From NCBI RefSeq assembly GCF_902729425.1, contig NZ_LR746531.1, positions 157,252 to 200,178 of the forward strand: 42,927 nt of DNA, in the 5' to 3' direction. The DNA comes from Magnetospirillum sp. SS-4 (GTDB taxonomy: Bacteria; Pseudomonadota; Alphaproteobacteria; Rhodospirillales; Magnetospirillaceae). The notes beneath the pieces are model-generated. The model was not told the DNA's origin. It saw nothing but the letters and a program-made list of their open reading frames with translations, and made no database searches. The stretch's first letter is position 1. Each line of letters opens with the position of its first letter. Shown in pieces: positions 24,931-32,828 of this stretch. The position numbers and the translations under genes were made by a program.

Positions 24931-26181
24931 CTACTCGGCCGCGCTGGACTTGGTTTCGTTCCACTTGCGCACTTCCTCGTCCCAGCCGTCGGTGCGGACG
25001 TAGGAGTTGGTGCGCGGCTGGCTGATCATGTTGACGTCGAGCGGCAGGTCGAGGCCCTCCAGATAGTTGGCCAGCCCGATGCGCTCGATCATCTCGCCGG
25101 TGCGCTCGTGCTCCAGCGCGTTGTCGGCGAAGAAGTCCAGCATGCGATGGGCGAGATCGACCAGGGCGGCGTAGTCCTCCTCGGTCTCCAGCTTCATGAA
25201 GGGAACCACCACGGTGCCCAGCAGGTCGCCGATCTTCAGCGTGCGCTTGCCACCCACCAGGATGGCGATGCCGCGTTCCTTGCCGGGCTTCAGCGCCTTG
25301 GTGCAGACGTTGATGCAGTGCATGCAGCGCACGCACGACTTGTTGTCCACGTCCAGAGTGTCGTCGTCGTTCAGGCCCAGCGCCTGGGTCGGACACATGC
25401 GGATGACCTGGTTGATGAATTCCTTGCGGCCCAGCTGCTTGACCTTGGCCTTGACCTCGGCCTGGTTGACCTGCATGTCGTCCTTCCAGGTGCCGAGGAT
25501 GGCGACGTCGGCCCGCTGGGTGGCGTTGGCGCAGTCGTTGGCGCAGCCCGAGAACTTGAACTTCATCTTGTAGGGCAGCGACGGCCGGTGGATGTCGTCG
25601 GTGAAGTCGTTGATGAGGGTCTTGTGAGCCTCCAGGGTGTCGAAGCAGGCCTGCTCGCAGCGGGCCGGACCGACGCAGGAGGCCGCAGTGCGCACGCCGG
25701 CGCCGGCGCCGCCCATGTCGAAGCCCATCTCGTTCAGCTTGTCCCAGGCCGGCTGGACCTGATCGGTGCGGCAGCCCTGGAACATGATGTCGCCGCTCTG
25801 GCCGTGCAGGGCGATCAGCCCCGAGCCGTGCTCTTCCCAGATGTCGCACATCTGGCGCAGCGTCTTGGTATCGTAGAAGAAGCCCGGCGCCGGCATGATG
25901 CGCAGCGTGTGGAATTCCGACGAGTCCGGGTATTGCGACGCCACTTCCGAGAAGCGGGCGATGACGCCGGCGCCATAGCCGAACACGCCGACCGTGCCGC
26001 CCTTCCAATACCCCTTGCGGGTCTGGTAGCTGTGTTCCAGCTGACCAAGCAGGCTCTTCATCAGGTTGCCGTGCGGCTTGTCCTCGGTATCGGCCAACCG
26101 CTTCAGTCCGCTGACGAAGCTCGGCCAGGGGCCTTTCTCCAGCTCGTCGAGCATCGGCGTTGAGGGCATCTTTTTCGACAT
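24931..26181 (-). CDS. dsrA: DsrA, alpha subunit of (reverse) dissimilatory sulfite reductase
   Basis: The protein is 416 residues from ATG 26181, preceded on its strand by GGGAGCGAG; a longer frame from 26223 has no site. The siroheme and cluster Cys are present as CVGPARCEQAC (169-179) and SGCANDCANA (213-217). The inserted ferredoxin domain has MCPTQAL (263) and CVRCMHCINVC (283-293). It is the first gene of the twelve-gene leftward dsr operon. The promoter should lie in 26182-26411, which contains two strong dyads. Confidence 0.97.
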   Translation of the reverse strand: MSKKMPSTPMLDELEKGPWPSFVSGLKRLADTEDKPHGNLMKSLLGQLEHSYQTRKGYWKGGTVGVFGYGAGVIARFSEVASQYPDSSEFHTLRIMPAPGFFYDTKTLRQMCDIWEEHGSGLIALHGQSGDIMFQGCRTDQVQPAWDKLNEMGFDMGGAGAGVRTAASCVGPARCEQACFDTLEAHKTLINDFTDDIHRPSLPYKMKFKFSGCANDCANATQRADVAILGTWKDDMQVNQAEVKAKVKQLGRKEFINQVIRMCPTQALGLNDDDTLDVDNKSCVRCMHCINVCTKALKPGKERGIAILVGGKRTLKIGDLLGTVVVPFMKLETEEDYAALVDLAHRMLDFFADNALEHERTGEMIERIGLANYLEGLDLPLDVNMISQPRTNSYVRTDGWDEEVRKWNETKSSAAE

Positions 26182-26247
26182 TGCTTCTCGCTCCCTACCC
26201 GTCGTCATTGCGGAACGGCACACGGCGATGGCCGGCGCACACGTCCG

Positions 26248-26263
26248 TTGATAACCGTATCAA
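26248..26263. promoter_or_regulatory. Inverted repeat TTGATA-N4-TATCAA upstream of dsrA
   Basis: Perfect 6-bp arms around ACCG, 67 bp upstream of the dsrA start. It looks like an FNR-type box, but TTGAT and ATCAA are six bases apart instead of four, so FNR binding is not claimed. Confidence 0.5.
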
Positions 26264-26335
26264 TCCCACGGAAGCTTGCTTCCCGGATCCGTCCCTGGCG
26301 TCGAGGTCGTTCTTGCGCGCCCCGTTACATTAAAG

Positions 26336-26353
26336 GATCATAATATTATGATC
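26336..26353. promoter_or_regulatory. Perfect 18-bp palindrome in the dsrA-dioxygenase divergent region
   Basis: GATCATAATATTATGATC is perfectly symmetric and lies 59 bp upstream of the dioxygenase ATG. A further ATGATC follows at 26359-26364. An operator for a dimeric regulator acting on one or both divergent units is the simplest reading. Confidence 0.55.
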
Positions 26354-26411
26354 GACCATGATCCAAGTGGATTCTTTAGCGAAGCCGCATGAAAATGAGC
26401 AGGGAGGCAAG

Positions 26412-27293
26412 ATGTCTGGATTTCCGGGGGTTTTCGATCTCGCCGACGCCGCCGCCTATGGCCGCTGGCGCGATTCCAAGCTGAGCCGCGCCGCCCGTTC
26501 GGTGGCCGACCTGGTGGTGGAGGTGCAAGACATCGCCCATCTGTCCGATGCGGAACACGCCGCCTTGGCCGGGCGCGTCGCCCATTCCGGCATGGCCGTC
26601 TACGCCGAGCCGCCCAAGGCAGGACGCGACGACAAGGCCGCGCTGCGGGCGCTGGCCGGGCGGTTCGGGCTTGCCGGCCTCGATTCCAACCATCTCGCCG
26701 ACGACGACGGCGTCACGCCGCTCAGCGTGCACCGCGACGGCATCCGCTCGCGCTATATCCCCTATACCGAACGGCCCATCGCCTGGCACACCGACGGCTA
26801 TTACAATCCGCCGGAACGGACGGTGCGCGCCCTGCTGCTGCACTGCGCCCGCCCGGCGGCCCAAGGCGGCGCCAACCGGCTGATGGACCACGAGATCCTC
26901 TACATCCTGCTGCGCGACGAGGACCCGGAGTTGATCCGGGTCCTGATGGCGCCCGACGCCATGACCATTCCCGGCAACGACGAGGATGGCATGCAACGCC
27001 CGGCCACCACCGGCCCGGTGTTCTCGGTGGACGGCCTGGGCAACCTGCACATGCGCTATACCGCCCGGACCCGCAGCATCGAGTGGTCCGAGGCCGCCCG
27101 CCCGGCCGCCGACGCCATCCGGCGCCTGCTGGAGACTCCATCCCCGTTCATCTTCGAGCACGTCTTGCAACCGGGCCAGGGGCTGGTCTCCAACAATCCG
27201 CTTCACACCCGCGAACCCTTCGCCGACGATTCCGCCCGCCCGCGCCTGCTCTACCGGGCCCGTTTCCACGACCGCATCCAGGATCAGTCATGA
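26412..27293 (+). CDS. TauD/TfdA-family Fe(II)/2-oxoglutarate dioxygenase, dsr-adjacent
   Basis: The protein is 293 residues from ATG 26412, with AGGGAGG at 26401-26407 just upstream; an ATG at 26358 has no site. The iron triad is present: His126 and Asp128 in AWHTDGYYNP, and His265 in LHTREPF, followed by a 2-oxoglutarate-type Arg in RLLYRARF. Family members hydroxylate substrates such as taurine or sulfonates, but the actual substrate cannot be read here. Its divergent position next to dsrA suggests a role in sulfur or sulfonate metabolism, which is an inference. The stop overlaps the start of the next small gene by four bases. Confidence 0.88.
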   Translation: MSGFPGVFDLADAAAYGRWRDSKLSRAARSVADLVVEVQDIAHLSDAEHAALAGRVAHSGMAVYAEPPKAGRDDKAALRALAGRFGLAGLDSNHLADDDGVTPLSVHRDGIRSRYIPYTERPIAWHTDGYYNPPERTVRALLLHCARPAAQGGANRLMDHEILYILLRDEDPELIRVLMAPDAMTIPGNDEDGMQRPATTGPVFSVDGLGNLHMRYTARTRSIEWSEAARPAADAIRRLLETPSPFIFEHVLQPGQGLVSNNPLHTREPFADDSARPRLLYRARFHDRIQDQS

Positions 27294-27514
27294 CCGACGA
27301 CACACGCCACCCCGAGGAAAAAGTCACGACGCTCGCCACCCTGGCGGCACCGTGGAGCCGCGAGATCACCGTGCAGCGGGTCGACCACGACAGCGGCCTG
27401 AGACTCATGCGCCTGCGCATCAAGGAGGGCCGCGCCCGCTTCACCATCCTGGACCTGGACGAACCGACCGTGGACGCGCTGCTGGAGGCCATGATCCTGT
27501 GGCGCAAGGGCTGA
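27290..27514 (+). CDS. Small protein coupled to the dioxygenase
   Basis: The protein is 74 residues; its ATG overlaps the dioxygenase stop (ATGA), so the two are translated together. It has no signal or membrane segment. The core (WSREITVQRVDHDSGLRLM, RLRIKEGRARFTILDLD, AMILWRKG) looks like a small beta-rich fold with a final helix. I recall similar short proteins of a DUF class next to such dioxygenases in related bacteria, but cannot confirm the family name. A chaperone or accessory role for the dioxygenase is a guess from coupling alone. Confidence 0.75.
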   Translation: MTDDTRHPEEKVTTLATLAAPWSREITVQRVDHDSGLRLMRLRIKEGRARFTILDLDEPTVDALLEAMILWRKG

Positions 27515-27760
27515 CGAAACCGTGTCAAATTGTCACGACAGCCCCCAGCCGATCACAAAGGGTTGATCCGGCTTAACGACCAGGACACCCGACCTAGTGG
27601 GAGAAGGGGGGAAGTATGCAATATCCGACGATACATCCTATGCTGGAGCGATAGCTCCGATCCTTACTGTGACAAAAGCTCATCACCTGCATTTACCAAT
27701 TGTTTACCAAGGCAAATTCCTCACCCTCTGTCTTAAGTAAAGTTGCACAGCTGATGATTT
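27515..27760. other. Intergenic region, no gene seen
   Basis: 246 bp with falling GC content toward the next gene. It holds a small hairpin (GGAGC-GATA-GCTCC, 27645-27658) and AT-rich stretches that may include the promoter of the 27761 gene. No clear promoter, riboswitch or RNA gene is visible. Confidence 0.5.
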
Positions 27761-29659
27761 ATGGGCCATACTGGCCAAATGGGCAAGGAAGGAACACCGG
27801 ATCGCGAGGCTTCATCCCGCATCCACGCATGGCGCATGCGGTGGAACGCGGGGCTTCGCCTGCTCGGGTGGGCGCCGGCATGGCTGCGGCGCCACATGGC
27901 CGAGCTGACCGCCCCGCTGTTCGCGATCGACCCAGCCACGCCCCGCCAACCACTTCCCGGCAATGAAGGCATCCACGCCCGTCCTCTCCAGATGCCGTCG
28001 GGACCGCCGGAACTGCCCGAGTCCATCGCGCTCGGCATCATCACCCCCGCCCTGGCCAAGACCCCCGACAAGGGCGATTCCACGCTGCCGGCCGACCTGA
28101 CCCGCCTGGCCCTGCTGCTGGGCAACCAGTTGCCCGACAAGGACTTCGTCGCCGCCGACATGGTGCGGGACTGCTTCGCCGAGTTCGGTTCGTCCAATAT
28201 CCGCAGCCGCGCCCTGCTGGCGGTCGCGACCCGGCTCGCCCAGGGCTTCGGCTCGCCCGACCGCCTGCCCCTGGCGACGGCACGGGCATGGCGGATGCTG
28301 GACCCGGAAACCTTCGAGGACGAAATGGCGGACCAGTTGACCGCCATCGGCCACTTCATCACCAATTGGCAGAAATCCCAGCAGACCTTCCTTGTCCTGG
28401 AATTCCCCGAGATCGAACTGATCGAGTATCTGTTCGAATCCATGAATCCGGCCCGTCACGCCCCGCAGATGATGGAAGTGCTGAACTTCAAGGTTCTGTC
28501 CAACCGCCGCCAGGGCATCTTGCGGCGCATCCCCCACCGGGTGCGCAAGGCGGTGCAGGATATGGGCGGGCGCGGCCCCCAGGCCGTCGAAGTAATCCGG
28601 ACGTCCCTGGATTTCCTGGACCAGGTCGTCACCAGCCACGGCTTCACCCCCATCGTCGACACCGCCGCCGCCATGCGCGAGGAAGTGGCCAAGCTGCTGG
28701 AGAAGATGCAGCCCGCCCTTCCGGCCCCGGCCGGCGAAGACCTGGGACAGGCGCTGGGACGCATCACCCCGGTGAAGATACCGGCGTCGGAACTGGCGGA
28801 TCAGGCCATCGCCGCCGCCAAGACCGCCACCCCCACCCCCGCCGCAGCGCCGCCCCAGGCCGCCCGGCCATCCCCCCCGCCGCCATCGGCCGCGACGCAG
28901 CCATCGGCCGTGCCGGCGCGCATGCCGCCCCGCCGCCCGATGATCCCCGGCCCCAGGCTCAGCGCCGCCGCCCGGCCGCTCGCCGTGCCGGCCGGCATCG
29001 GCATCGCCCCCCGCCTGCCCGCGTCCACCCGCATCGGCACCACCGGCCGGCCGGTTCTCACCCCCGGCCAGCGCCCGCCGTTGCCCGCCGTCGCCATGGG
29101 GCCGATGCCGGTCCTGGTCACCGCGGCGCTGCCGCCGCCGGCCGCCGCCGAGACCGGCGCCAAGCCCGCCAACGCCCTGAGCGGGCGCATCGCCCTGCCG
29201 CGCCCCGGCGCCGCACCGGCCGGAACCGCCGCGTCCGAGGCCAGGGGAACCGTCACCGCCCTGACGGTGGTGCCGAAAACCCGGCGTCCACCCATCACCC
29301 AGGCGATCAAGCGCCAGTCGGTGCTGAAGGTGCTGCGGGGCGAACCGGCCGCCACGGTGGCGGCGACGCTGGGCATTCGCGAATCCAAGCTGGACGAATG
29401 GGTGGACGCCTTCATCGCCGCCGGCGCCGGCGCCCTCAGCGCCCCCAAGACCAGGAAGAAAGCCGCCAGGGAGCCCGAGCCCCTGTCCGCCGAACTGCTG
29501 CGCGCCAAGCTGGCCGAGGTGCTCGCCACCGCCCAGATGATCGAGCGGGCCATGGAGGCGCAGATACAGACGCAACCACGCCGGCCGGTGCTGCTGCCGC
29601 CGCCGGTCGCCGACAAGGCCACCGGCCATGCCGGTCGCCGGCCGCGTAAAAAAGGCTGA
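27761..29659 (+). CDS. Unrecognised protein sharing a domain with the left-edge gene, plus a C-terminal HTH-like segment
   Basis: The protein is 632 residues from ATG 27761; ATG 27779 is an alternative and neither has a good ribosome site. Residues about 125-310 match the domain of the 1-1260 gene (SRALLAVATRL, AWRMLD, NWQKSQQTF, EIELIEYLFES, LNFKVLS, ILRRIPHRVR). Residues 330-510 are a long Pro/Ala-rich, probably disordered linker. Residues 513-600 (AIKRQSVLKVLRGEPAATVA, LGIRESKLDEWVDAF) resemble the helix-turn-helix of transposase-like or DUF1153-type proteins, followed by a coiled-coil-like helix. No enzymatic motif is seen. Function is unknown; DNA binding through the C-terminal part is possible. 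Confidence 0.85.
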   Translation: MGHTGQMGKEGTPDREASSRIHAWRMRWNAGLRLLGWAPAWLRRHMAELTAPLFAIDPATPRQPLPGNEGIHARPLQMPSGPPELPESIALGIITPALAKTPDKGDSTLPADLTRLALLLGNQLPDKDFVAADMVRDCFAEFGSSNIRSRALLAVATRLAQGFGSPDRLPLATARAWRMLDPETFEDEMADQLTAIGHFITNWQKSQQTFLVLEFPEIELIEYLFESMNPARHAPQMMEVLNFKVLSNRRQGILRRIPHRVRKAVQDMGGRGPQAVEVIRTSLDFLDQVVTSHGFTPIVDTAAAMREEVAKLLEKMQPALPAPAGEDLGQALGRITPVKIPASELADQAIAAAKTATPTPAAAPPQAARPSPPPPSAATQPSAVPARMPPRRPMIPGPRLSAAARPLAVPAGIGIAPRLPASTRIGTTGRPVLTPGQRPPLPAVAMGPMPVLVTAALPPPAAAETGAKPANALSGRIALPRPGAAPAGTAASEARGTVTALTVVPKTRRPPITQAIKRQSVLKVLRGEPAATVAATLGIRESKLDEWVDAFIAAGAGALSAPKTRKKAAREPEPLSAELLRAKLAEVLATAQMIERAMEAQIQTQPRRPVLLPPPVADKATGHAGRRPRKKG

Positions 29660-29726
29660 TCGCTCCCGTTGAATTTCCATCCATAACTCTCTACATCCCG
29701 GCAAGGCTGACATCGGGGAAGACGCC

Positions 29727-30128
29727 ATGGATCGTGATCAGTGCCTGACGGCCGGCCAGAACGGCATGGACAAGGAACACAAGATTCAGATCGGCCTGCT
29801 CGTGGCGCTGGAACAGGCCCTGGCAACCGGCAAGAGCCACCCGGAACTGCTGGTGATCCTGGAACAGCTGGTGGATTACACCAACATCCACTTCATGTCC
29901 GAACAGATGCTGATGCGGCTGTACGCCTATCCCGACATCGCCGCCCACGAAGCCGCCCACGACCGGCTGATCGACCAGGCCCGGCGGGTGATGGAGGATT
30001 TCGCGTCGGGCGAGCTGACCATGGTCTCGGCCGGATTGCTGACCCTGAAGCAATGGCTGATCGACCATATCCGCACCGACGACCACGCCTTTCACCGGCA
30101 CCTGTCGTCGCACGCCCCCGCCGCCTGA
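29727..30128 (+). CDS. Bacteriohemerythrin
   Basis: The protein is 133 residues. Iron-ligand segments of the hemerythrin fold occur in order: GMDKEHKIQ, IHFMSEQMLMR, HEAAHDRLI and WLIDHIRTDDHAF. It should bind oxygen at a di-iron site. It is the second hemerythrin in the window and is shorter than the one at 9310-9816, lacking the N-terminal extension. GGGGAAG lies upstream of the ATG. It sits 67 bp after the orphan gene and 103 bp before the YceI unit. Confidence 0.9.
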   Translation: MDRDQCLTAGQNGMDKEHKIQIGLLVALEQALATGKSHPELLVILEQLVDYTNIHFMSEQMLMRLYAYPDIAAHEAAHDRLIDQARRVMEDFASGELTMVSAGLLTLKQWLIDHIRTDDHAFHRHLSSHAPAA

Positions 30129-30231
30129 CCGTCCACTCCCAAGAAACAATGTGTTTCACCGGGGCGCGATTGTCCCGGGGCGGGACCGATGTAGACTGGC
30201 CGCAACATCGTCGCCACGAGAGGTCACCGCC

Positions 30232-30831
30232 ATGAAGCTCGCAACCGCCGCCCTTGCCGCCCTCCTTGCCTTCACCGCTCCAGCCCTGGCCCAGTCGTCA
30301 CCCGATCCGGCCAAGGCGGAAGGCGGGCAGTTCCAGGTGGACAAGACCCACGCCAAGATCATCTTCGCCTTCAACCACCTTGGCTTTTCCACCTCCTACG
30401 GCCTGTTCAGCGACTTCGACGCCACCTTGAGCTTCGATCCCAAGGCCCCGGCCCAAAGCGCCCTGGCGGTCAGCATCAACATGGACGGCATCGTCACCAC
30501 GGTTCCCAAGTTCGACGCCCACCTGAAATCGCCCGACCTGTTCGACACCGCCAAGTTCCCGACCGCCAGCTTCAAGAGCACCGCCATCGAGGTGACCGGT
30601 CCGGCCACCGGCCGGATCACCGGCGAGCTGTCCCTGCGCGGCGTCACCAGGACGGTGGTCCTGGACGCGACGTTCAACGGCGCCGGCATCCACCCCATGA
30701 ACAAGAAGTACATCGCCGGCTTCAACGCCTCCACCAGGTTGAAGCGCAGCGATTTCGGCCTGACCTACGGCCTGCCGGTGGTGGGCGACGAGGTCACCTT
30801 GACCATCAGCGCCGAATTCATCCGCCAGTAA
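30232..30831 (+). CDS. YceI-family periplasmic protein
   Basis: The protein is 199 residues from ATG 30232, with GAGAGG upstream. A signal peptide covers about residues 1-21 (AALLAFTAPALAQ). The mature part is a lipocalin-like YceI barrel that in other bacteria binds polyisoprenoids; recognisable segments are FQVDKTHAKIIFAFNHLGFS, LKSPDLFDTAKFPTASFKS and GELSLRGVTRTVVLD. It is followed six bases later by cytochrome b561 and a second YceI. This trio is a common arrangement; a role with a periplasmic quinone or isoprenoid is inferred. Confidence 0.93.
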   Translation: MKLATAALAALLAFTAPALAQSSPDPAKAEGGQFQVDKTHAKIIFAFNHLGFSTSYGLFSDFDATLSFDPKAPAQSALAVSINMDGIVTTVPKFDAHLKSPDLFDTAKFPTASFKSTAIEVTGPATGRITGELSLRGVTRTVVLDATFNGAGIHPMNKKYIAGFNASTRLKRSDFGLTYGLPVVGDEVTLTISAEFIRQ

Positions 30832-30837
30832 CCCGCC

Positions 30838-31392
30838 ATGTCCGCCACCAAGCGTTACGACACCGTCGCCATCGCCCTGCACTGGGCCATGGCGGCGGCT
30901 ATCCTGGGCCTGCTGGCCATGGGCTTCGTCATGACGGCGCAAAAGCCCGGCTCGCCGCTCCAGTTCCAGCTCTACCAGATGCACAAATCCTTCGGAGCCC
31001 TGGTGCTGGTCCTGACGGCGGTTCGCCTCGGCTGGCGGCTGGGGCACCGGCCGCCGCCGCTGCCCGCCCACATGGCCGGATGGGAACGCCGGGCCGCCCA
31101 TGCCGGCCATCACCTTCTCTACCTGCTGATGCTCGCCCTGCCGCTGGCAGGCTGGGTGGTGGTGTCGACCTCGCCGTTCAACATTCCGACGCTCCTGTTC
31201 GGAACCATTCCCCTGCCCCACCTGCCGCTACCCCGGGACATCCACGGCGGCGCCAAACTCGCCCACGCCGCCGGGGCCTGGATCATGATCGCCGCCCTGG
31301 TCGCCCATGTGGGCGCCGCCCTGCGCCACCACATCATGCTGGGAGACGACGTCATGCGTCGCATGCTGCCCCGATTCGGGAGGAAACAATGA
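30838..31392 (+). CDS. Cytochrome b561
   Basis: The protein is 184 residues with four hydrophobic helices, the bacterial CybB type. His residues that could ligate two b hemes lie in ALHWAMAAA (helix 1), MHKSFGALVLVL (helix 2), HAGHHLLYLLML (helix 3) and LAHAAGAWIMIAALVAHVGAAL (helix 4). It moves electrons in the membrane, perhaps from ubiquinol. Its gene lies between two YceI genes; the downstream one overlaps its stop by four bases. Confidence 0.94.
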   Translation: MSATKRYDTVAIALHWAMAAAILGLLAMGFVMTAQKPGSPLQFQLYQMHKSFGALVLVLTAVRLGWRLGHRPPPLPAHMAGWERRAAHAGHHLLYLLMLALPLAGWVVVSTSPFNIPTLLFGTIPLPHLPLPRDIHGGAKLAHAAGAWIMIAALVAHVGAALRHHIMLGDDVMRRMLPRFGRKQ

Positions 31393-31943
31393 AGGCCGCC
31401 CTGGTCGCCGCAGCCCTGTTGTGGAGCATCTCCGCCCAGGCCGCCGAATGGAGCGCGGGCGGCGGGAACGCAAGCCGGCTCGGCTTCGTCGGCAGCCAGG
31501 GCGGCAGCCCGTTCGAGGGACGGTTCGAGCGCTGGACCGCCAAAATCGACTTCGACCCCGCCAACCCCGCCGCCGGCAGGGTGGTGGTCGACATCGACAT
31601 GACCAGCGCCGCCACCGGCGACCGTCAGAAGGACGATTCCCTGCCCCAGGCGGAATGGTTCGACGCCGCGACCTTCCCCCGCGCCCGCTTCGAGGCGGCC
31701 GGGTTCCGCGCCACCGGCGGCAATGCCTACGAAGCCGCGGGACGCCTGACCATTCGCGGCATCGGCAAGGACGTCGTGTTGCCGTTCACCCTGGACATCG
31801 CCGGAACCACCGCCCGCGCCAAGGGGCGCCTCCCCCTGATCCGCACCGATTACGGCATCGGCCAGGGACCGTGGAAGACCGGCGAGACGGTGGCTCTGGA
31901 CGTGGCGGTGACCTTCGACCTGACCGCGACGAGAAAAGATTAA
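31389..31943 (+). CDS. YceI-family periplasmic protein, second copy
   Basis: The protein is 184 residues. Its ATG overlaps the cytochrome b561 stop (ATGA) and AGGA lies four bases upstream. A short signal peptide ends near residue 18 (WSISAQA). The YceI core shows SRLGFVGSQGGSPFEGRF, DSLPQAEWFDAATFPRARFE and GRLTIRGIGKDVVLPFTLDI. It differs clearly from the first copy, so the two may bind different ligands. Confidence 0.93.
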   Translation: MKAALVAAALLWSISAQAAEWSAGGGNASRLGFVGSQGGSPFEGRFERWTAKIDFDPANPAAGRVVVDIDMTSAATGDRQKDDSLPQAEWFDAATFPRARFEAAGFRATGGNAYEAAGRLTIRGIGKDVVLPFTLDIAGTTARAKGRLPLIRTDYGIGQGPWKTGETVALDVAVTFDLTATRKD

Positions 31944-32013
31944 CATCCCTGTCACCCCGTTCCGCCGCCAAATCCGTATTCTCCGCCCCGCCCCAACCAG
32001 ACGGGAGGAACGG

Positions 32014-32217
32014 ATGACGCCACCAGGTCCAGACCATCGCGAATGCGCCGACTGCTATTACCGGCGGGGCGCGCGCTGCCTGTCGGCGGCGGCGAGAACG
32101 ACGACGCGGAGCGGGGGATGCGGCAGCTTTCTCCGGGCCTCGCTCCGCTTCGCCTTTTTCCACGGCATCGAGGGAGGCGACACCGACCCGCCGCGCCATT
32201 CCGGAAACGGGCAGTGA
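32014..32217 (+). CDS. Small Cys-containing ORF, unrecognised
   Basis: A 67-residue ORF whose ATG has a textbook GGGAGG site (32003-32008) five bases upstream, the main reason to list it. The N terminus holds Cys in HRECADCYYRRGARC and a further Cys near residue 36. The C-terminal half has no recognisable features. Codon use is compatible with coding, though not decisive. It stands alone between the YceI unit and the Fo operon. It may instead be a chance ORF after a fortuitous purine stretch. Confidence 0.45.
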   Translation: MTPPGPDHRECADCYYRRGARCLSAAARTTTRSGGCGSFLRASLRFAFFHGIEGGDTDPPRHSGNGQ

Positions 32218-32378
32218 CGCGGCCACGCCCCGCGGCATGGGGCCAGAGAGTCCCGGGACCGCCACCCCTTCGGGGAGGGAAAATCTTGCCGCGCCGCAAC
32301 ATCCATGCCGGTTCCAAGGGCGGCTTATTCCTGAAAAAGCTAATCAAAACATAGCCCTATTCCTGGCGGTTTCCGGTC

Positions 32379-32407
32379 TTGACATGGGTGGGGCTACCCC
32401 TTATGGT
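32379..32407 (+). promoter_or_regulatory. Sigma-70-type promoter of the Fo operon
   Basis: A perfect TTGACA at 32379-32384, a 17-bp spacer and TATGGT at 32402-32407 lie 56 bp upstream of the atpI start. Confidence 0.7.
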
Positions 32408-32462
32408 GCCCGCGCTTTTGGCACCTCAGCGCCAGAAGGGGGAGTATCGAGGATGCACCGCA

Positions 32463-32816
32463 ATGGCTGACCCCGAAACGCCCCCGTCGCTGGATGACCT
32501 TGACGCCCGCCTGCGCGCCGCTCGCGCCAGGGAGGAAGAGGATTCGGGACGTGGACCGGAAAGCCGAGGACGGCCGACCGGGATGGGTCTTGGTCTTCGC
32601 GTCGGGGCCGAACTGGTGGTTGGCGTGATGGTGGGCGTCGGTATCGGCTGGGTTCTCGATTCCTGGCTGGGCACCGCCCCCTGGCTGATGGTGCTGTTTC
32701 TGCTCCTGGGTGGGGCTGCCGGCGTCATGAATGTCTTCCGCCTGCTGCGGGGGATGGACGACACGGTCGGCCTGGGTCAGGCGCAGAGGCGGGCGGAACG
32801 GACAAGGGATCTTTGA
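32463..32816 (+). CDS. atpI: ATP synthase protein I (AtpI)
   Basis: The protein is 117 residues from ATG 32463, which gives the acidic N terminus MADPETPPSLDDLDARL typical of alphaproteobacterial AtpI. Two membrane helices follow (VGAELVVGVMVGVGIGWVLD and WLMVLFLLLGGAAGVMNVF). AtpI helps assemble the c-ring. It is the first gene after the promoter at 32379-32407, and atpB starts 12 bp later. Confidence 0.9.
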   Translation: MADPETPPSLDDLDARLRAARAREEEDSGRGPESRGRPTGMGLGLRVGAELVVGVMVGVGIGWVLDSWLGTAPWLMVLFLLLGGAAGVMNVFRLLRGMDDTVGLGQAQRRAERTRDL

Positions 32817-32828
32817 GAGAGGCGTGCA

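Noticed and set aside
23854-26163. A 769-codon plus-strand open frame opposite dsrB and dsrA
   Set aside because: Antisense to well-conserved siroheme reductase subunits; a product of high GC at third positions.
26248-26263. A canonical FNR/Anr box upstream of dsrA
   Set aside because: The half-sites TTGAT and ATCAA are six bases apart, not the four required, so only an inverted repeat is claimed.
27515-27760. A c-di-GMP or other riboswitch before the orphan gene
   Set aside because: Only one short hairpin is visible; none of the conserved junction sequences of known riboswitches was recognised.
27812-29728. A 638-codon minus-strand open frame opposite the orphan gene at 27761
   Set aside because: The plus frame is supported by homology to the left-edge gene; the minus translation is Gly-rich low complexity.
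32043-32354. A 103-codon alternative ORF overlapping the small ORF at 32014
   Set aside because: No ribosome site and an Arg/Pro-rich translation typical of an off-frame read in GC-rich DNA.
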